From Parachlamydia sp. (GTDB lineage Bacteria; Chlamydiota; Chlamydiia; Chlamydiales; Parachlamydiaceae), in the NCBI GenBank assembly GCA_021298935.1, contig JAJTHR010000123.1, positions 1 through 6,848 of the forward strand: 6,848 nucleotides of DNA. The letters run 5' to 3'. This document shows positions 5,142 to 6,848 of this stretch, piece by piece; position 1 is the first letter of the stretch, and each line of letters starts with the position of its first letter. The notes under the pieces were generated by a model that saw only the letters and a program-made list of their open reading frames with translations, ran no database searches and was not told where the DNA came from. The translations under genes and the position numbers were made by a program.

Positions 5142-5778
5142 GCGTATCCTCATTCAAGTAGTGATTAAACCAATTTTTTGCTAAATGGGCCACTTCTCCC
5201 AGGCAGCCCGGTTCTTCAAAGAGATGGGTGGCAAGGGGAATGATTTTAAATTCTTTAGGGCAAATCAGTTTTTGAAATGCCATTTGATTGAGTTCAATGA
5301 CAACTGAATCTTTGCCTCCCACAATGAGCAATGTAGGTGCTTTGACCTGCGGCAGGGCAGGCAGGCTTAAGTCGGGCCTTCCTCCTCTTGACACAACAGC
5401 GCGGATCTCCTCTCCAAGCGCGGCAGCCGCTTCCAGGGCAGCCGCAGCTCCTGTGCTTGAACCGAACAACCCCAATGCCCTTCCTTGCGTCTTCTCGTCT
5501 TCTTGCAGCCACCGGATGACGATTTTTAGGCGGTGCGCCAACAGGGGGATGTCAAAGCGGGTTTGATAATTAAGGTCTTCTTCAGGCGATAGCAAATCGA
5601 TGAGCAGGGTGCCCATGCCGCCGCGATTAAGTTGGTCTGCCACAAAATTATTGCGCGGGGAAAAGCGGCTGCTTCCGCTGCCATGGGCGAAAAGGACGAG
5701 ACCTTTTGCATTAGCTGGAATTTTCAGCATCCCTTCCAGAAAGCCTGCTTCATGCCTAATTTGTAGGAGCGTTTCCAT
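5134..5778 (-). CDS. Dienelactone-hydrolase-like alpha/beta hydrolase
   Basis: This 214-residue protein shows the complete core of a small alpha/beta hydrolase. LVLFAHGSGSS (27-37) supplies the oxyanion region, G-S-S-T-G (106-110) places the nucleophile at Ser108, the acid is Asp157 in VGGKD, and the base is His185 in ATHLFEE. No signal peptide is seen, so it should be cytosolic; the substrate is unknown. The start at 5778 is the only suitable ATG, since a TAA lies in frame shortly upstream. It lies 23 bases inside the end of the phosphoribosyltransferase gene with AGGG touching the ATG, so expression probably depends on translational coupling. Hydrolases of this type are often found next to, or fused with, this type of phosphoribosyltransferase. 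Confidence 0.9.
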   Translation of the reverse strand: METLLQIRHEAGFLEGMLKIPANAKGLVLFAHGSGSSRFSPRNNFVADQLNRGGMGTLLIDLLSPEEDLNYQTRFDIPLLAHRLKIVIRWLQEDEKTQGRALGLFGSSTGAAAALEAAAALGEEIRAVVSRGGRPDLSLPALPQVKAPTLLIVGGKDSVVIELNQMAFQKLICPKEFKIIPLATHLFEEPGCLGEVAHLAKNWFNHYLNEDTHA

Positions 5779-6409
5779 CCCTGCACTTGTTTAAGATTTG
5801 AATGACTTCTTCATCTGAAGTTTGGTCAAAATTGATATAATAAGCCCCCACGGCTCCAAAAAATTTTCCGTCTGGAATGATATTTCCCACCCACCCATCC
5901 ACACTCTGCATGATCAATTCAGCCGTCCTTTTAGGAGCGACAGGGACGGCAACGATGATTTCTTTGGGCTTGCGCCCCTTTAACTCTTCAATGGCCGCCC
6001 GTATGGTGAAGCCTGTGGCAATTCCGTCATCCACTAAAAGGGCCGTCTTTCCCTCAATGGGCATTTCTTCTCGTCCTTTTAGATAGAGATTTCTTTTCCG
6101 CTTGATTTCTCCCATTTCCCTTTCTTTTTGCTTCTCGAACCACCCTTTTTCAAAATCGAGGATTTCATGCTCTGAGAGAATCAAGTGGCCGCTTTCTGAG
6201 ACAGCTGCAATGGCATATTCAGGCTGGTAAGGATGGCCGATCTTATGAGCCAGGACTAAATCAAGCGGGGCATTTAACAGCGCAGCAATAACGCCTGCCA
6301 CCACGACCCCTCCCCGTGGAAGGCCATACACGACGACATCCTGGCCTTTATACCTTAGTAATTGAATGCCCAGTTGCTTGCCCGCATCCTGACGATTCTC
6401 ATAAAACAT
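5756..6409 (-). CDS. Phosphoribosyltransferase-family protein
   Basis: This 217-residue protein carries the type I phosphoribosyltransferase signature. The PRPP-binding loop is LLVDDGIATGFT (124-135), with the acidic pair Asp127-Asp128 and the T-G-x-T phosphate-binding turn. Upstream are GLPRGG (29-34), a typical pyrophosphate-loop region, and HKIGHP (55-60). The C-terminal YINFDQTSDEEV (191-202) is a mark of the subgroup that pairs with dienelactone-hydrolase domains. Substrate specificity is unknown; the sequence does not look like a standard purine or pyrimidine salvage enzyme. The start at 6409 has AAGG about eight bases upstream. It is the first gene of a three-gene overlapping unit with the hydrolase and the chaperone. 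The region is visibly richer in GC than the left third of the window. Confidence 0.9.
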   Translation of the reverse strand: MFYENRQDAGKQLGIQLLRYKGQDVVVYGLPRGGVVVAGVIAALLNAPLDLVLAHKIGHPYQPEYAIAAVSESGHLILSEHEILDFEKGWFEKQKEREMGEIKRKRNLYLKGREEMPIEGKTALLVDDGIATGFTIRAAIEELKGRKPKEIIVAVPVAPKRTAELIMQSVDGWVGNIIPDGKFFGAVGAYYINFDQTSDEEVIQILNKCRDGNAPTN

Positions 6410-6425
6410 GCTAAAACCTTTTTTA

Positions 6426-6520
6426 TTTAAATAGATAAGGGAAAGATTATTGTAAATAAAAAATAATTTATTTGTAGCTATTGTGTTTGTTTTGTTATGA
6501 TTTTTTGTTATCTATTTAAA
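6426..6520. repeat. 13-bp inverted repeat flanking the leader of the phosphoribosyltransferase operon
   Basis: TTTAAATAGATAA at 6426-6438 is mirrored exactly by TTATCTATTTAAA at 6508-6520, with 69 bases between. The left arm overlaps the proposed -10 element of the operon, so the pair could be two binding sites of one regulator. AT-rich DNA lowers the weight of this match, but 13 identical bases are unlikely by chance over so short a distance. Confidence 0.5.
6428..6456 (-). promoter_or_regulatory. Candidate promoter of the phosphoribosyltransferase operon
   Basis: On the minus strand TTTACA (6451-6456) is followed after 17 bases by TATTTA (6428-6433), placing a start near 6421, just ahead of the AAGG ribosome binding site. 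The match is fair only, and the AT-rich context offers alternatives. Confidence 0.33.
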
Positions 6521-6712
6521 ATAAAATAAACTCATGATATCAAATACAATCCATCATTGTTTCTTTCAATTTCTAAAAAAAGAATTAGATAAAGATTTTG
6601 ACGTAAAAAAATTATAAATCCTGATTTAACAATTTCAAAAATATGGCAAATCGCCATTGAATCGAATGATTTAAATCATAAGGGGGAAATTGAAAATGTT
6701 GAAGGGCTGTTA
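6521..6712. other. Gene-free AT-rich spacer with small dyads
   Basis: I see no convincing gene here. Two dyads stand out: ATGGC-AAATC-GCCAT at 6643-6657, and a perfect 14-base palindrome, ATGATTTAAATCAT, at 6666-6679. They could be binding sites or remnants of repeats. A minus-strand open frame across 6612-6830 runs through the palindromic element at the right edge and lacks gene-like features. Confidence 0.4.
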
Positions 6713-6848
6713 TACCGCGCGCGGGTAGGTTCTTAAATTTTTGGCGGCGAGATTTTATGTCCCAGTACATTGCGGAGATCGCAGCAAACTTGGATAAGTT
6801 TGCAAGATCGAGCAATGAGCTGGGACGCAAAAGATGCCGATGAAAAAT
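6713..6848. mobile_element. Palindromic MITE-like element C, cut by the window end
   Basis: A long imperfect palindrome is centred at 6792-6795. Its inner stem is perfect (GCAAACTT 6784-6791 with AAGTTTGC 6796-6803). Outward, the arms keep matching in blocks: GATC, CATTGC with GCAATG, TCCCAG with CTGGGA, TTTT with AAAA, and ATTTTT at 6737-6742 with AAAAAT at 6843-6848. If symmetric, the left end would be the TACC at 6713, preceded by TTA (6710-6712), and the right end would fall about 26 bases beyond the window. That gives roughly 160 bp, the size of element A. The sequence differs from A and B apart from the terminal TACC. The missing right end makes the boundary an inference. Confidence 0.55.

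Noticed and set aside
5142..5153. Earlier ATG for the chaperone gene
   Set aside because: The AGGA five bases before the ATG at 5141 lies inside the longer version, and the longer start has no site of its own.
5288..5794. Several open frames on both strands overlapping the hydrolase gene
   Set aside because: They are out-of-frame readings of GC-richer coding DNA. The hydrolase frame has a full catalytic triad and accounts for the region.
6612..6830. Minus-strand 72-codon open frame at the right edge
   Set aside because: Most of its start half lies within palindromic element C and the rest in an AT-rich spacer. There is no recognisable domain and no convincing start signal.
6751..6835. The hairpin of element C as an integron attC site
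   Set aside because: The arms lack the paired GTTRRRY/RYYYAAC core sites at the outer ends, no integron cassette is present, and the TACC/TNA pattern fits a transposable element better.

Overview
The window looks like an accessory stretch of a moderately AT-rich chromosome of a host-associated bacterium. The best clue is an open reading frame with the pattern of a class I (CesT-type) type III secretion chaperone. It lies near two long coiled-coil proteins that each end in one hydrophobic segment, and near a small protein with two hydrophobic lobes. That combination would suit an amoeba-associated, Parachlamydia-like member of the Chlamydiae. This is inferred from protein character alone; no marker gene fixes the organism.

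Layout. Positions 1-307 hold no gene, only a broken direct repeat and small dyads. A hicA-hicB toxin-antitoxin pair occupies 308-873 on the plus strand. From 873 to 1530 lies a graveyard of small palindromic mobile elements: a ~122-bp element (B) interrupted by a 160-bp element (A), then a decayed copy of the 3' end of the downstream coiled-coil gene, interrupted by a second, nearly identical copy of A. Both A copies are flanked by 3-bp target duplications of the form TNA, and the intact gene at 2145-2285 serves as the unoccupied site for the second insertion. A 94-residue double-hydrophobic protein follows on the minus strand (1625-1909), with its own probable promoter and a leader hairpin.

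From 4456 down to 2146 on the minus strand runs a likely three-gene operon: a small XRE-type helix-turn-helix protein, a 287-residue coiled-coil protein and a 389-residue coiled-coil protein, the last two joined by an ATGA overlap. Divergent from it is a small unknown gene (4543-4758) whose stop codon overlaps that of the convergent chaperone gene. A second minus-strand operon (6409 down to 4755) encodes a phosphoribosyltransferase, a dienelactone-hydrolase-like alpha/beta hydrolase and the chaperone, all overlapping and so probably translationally coupled. The last 440 bases are AT-rich and gene-free, and end in the left part of a third palindromic element (C) that runs off the window.

How it fits together (inference): the small membrane-type protein, the two coiled-coil tail-anchor proteins and the chaperone are candidates for a secretion-linked, host-interface set. 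The toxin-antitoxin pair and the palindromic elements mark the left third as a plastic region. The most distinctive signal is the set of palindromic elements that all begin TACC and sit next to a TNA triplet, which suggests several non-autonomous families moved by one kind of transposase.
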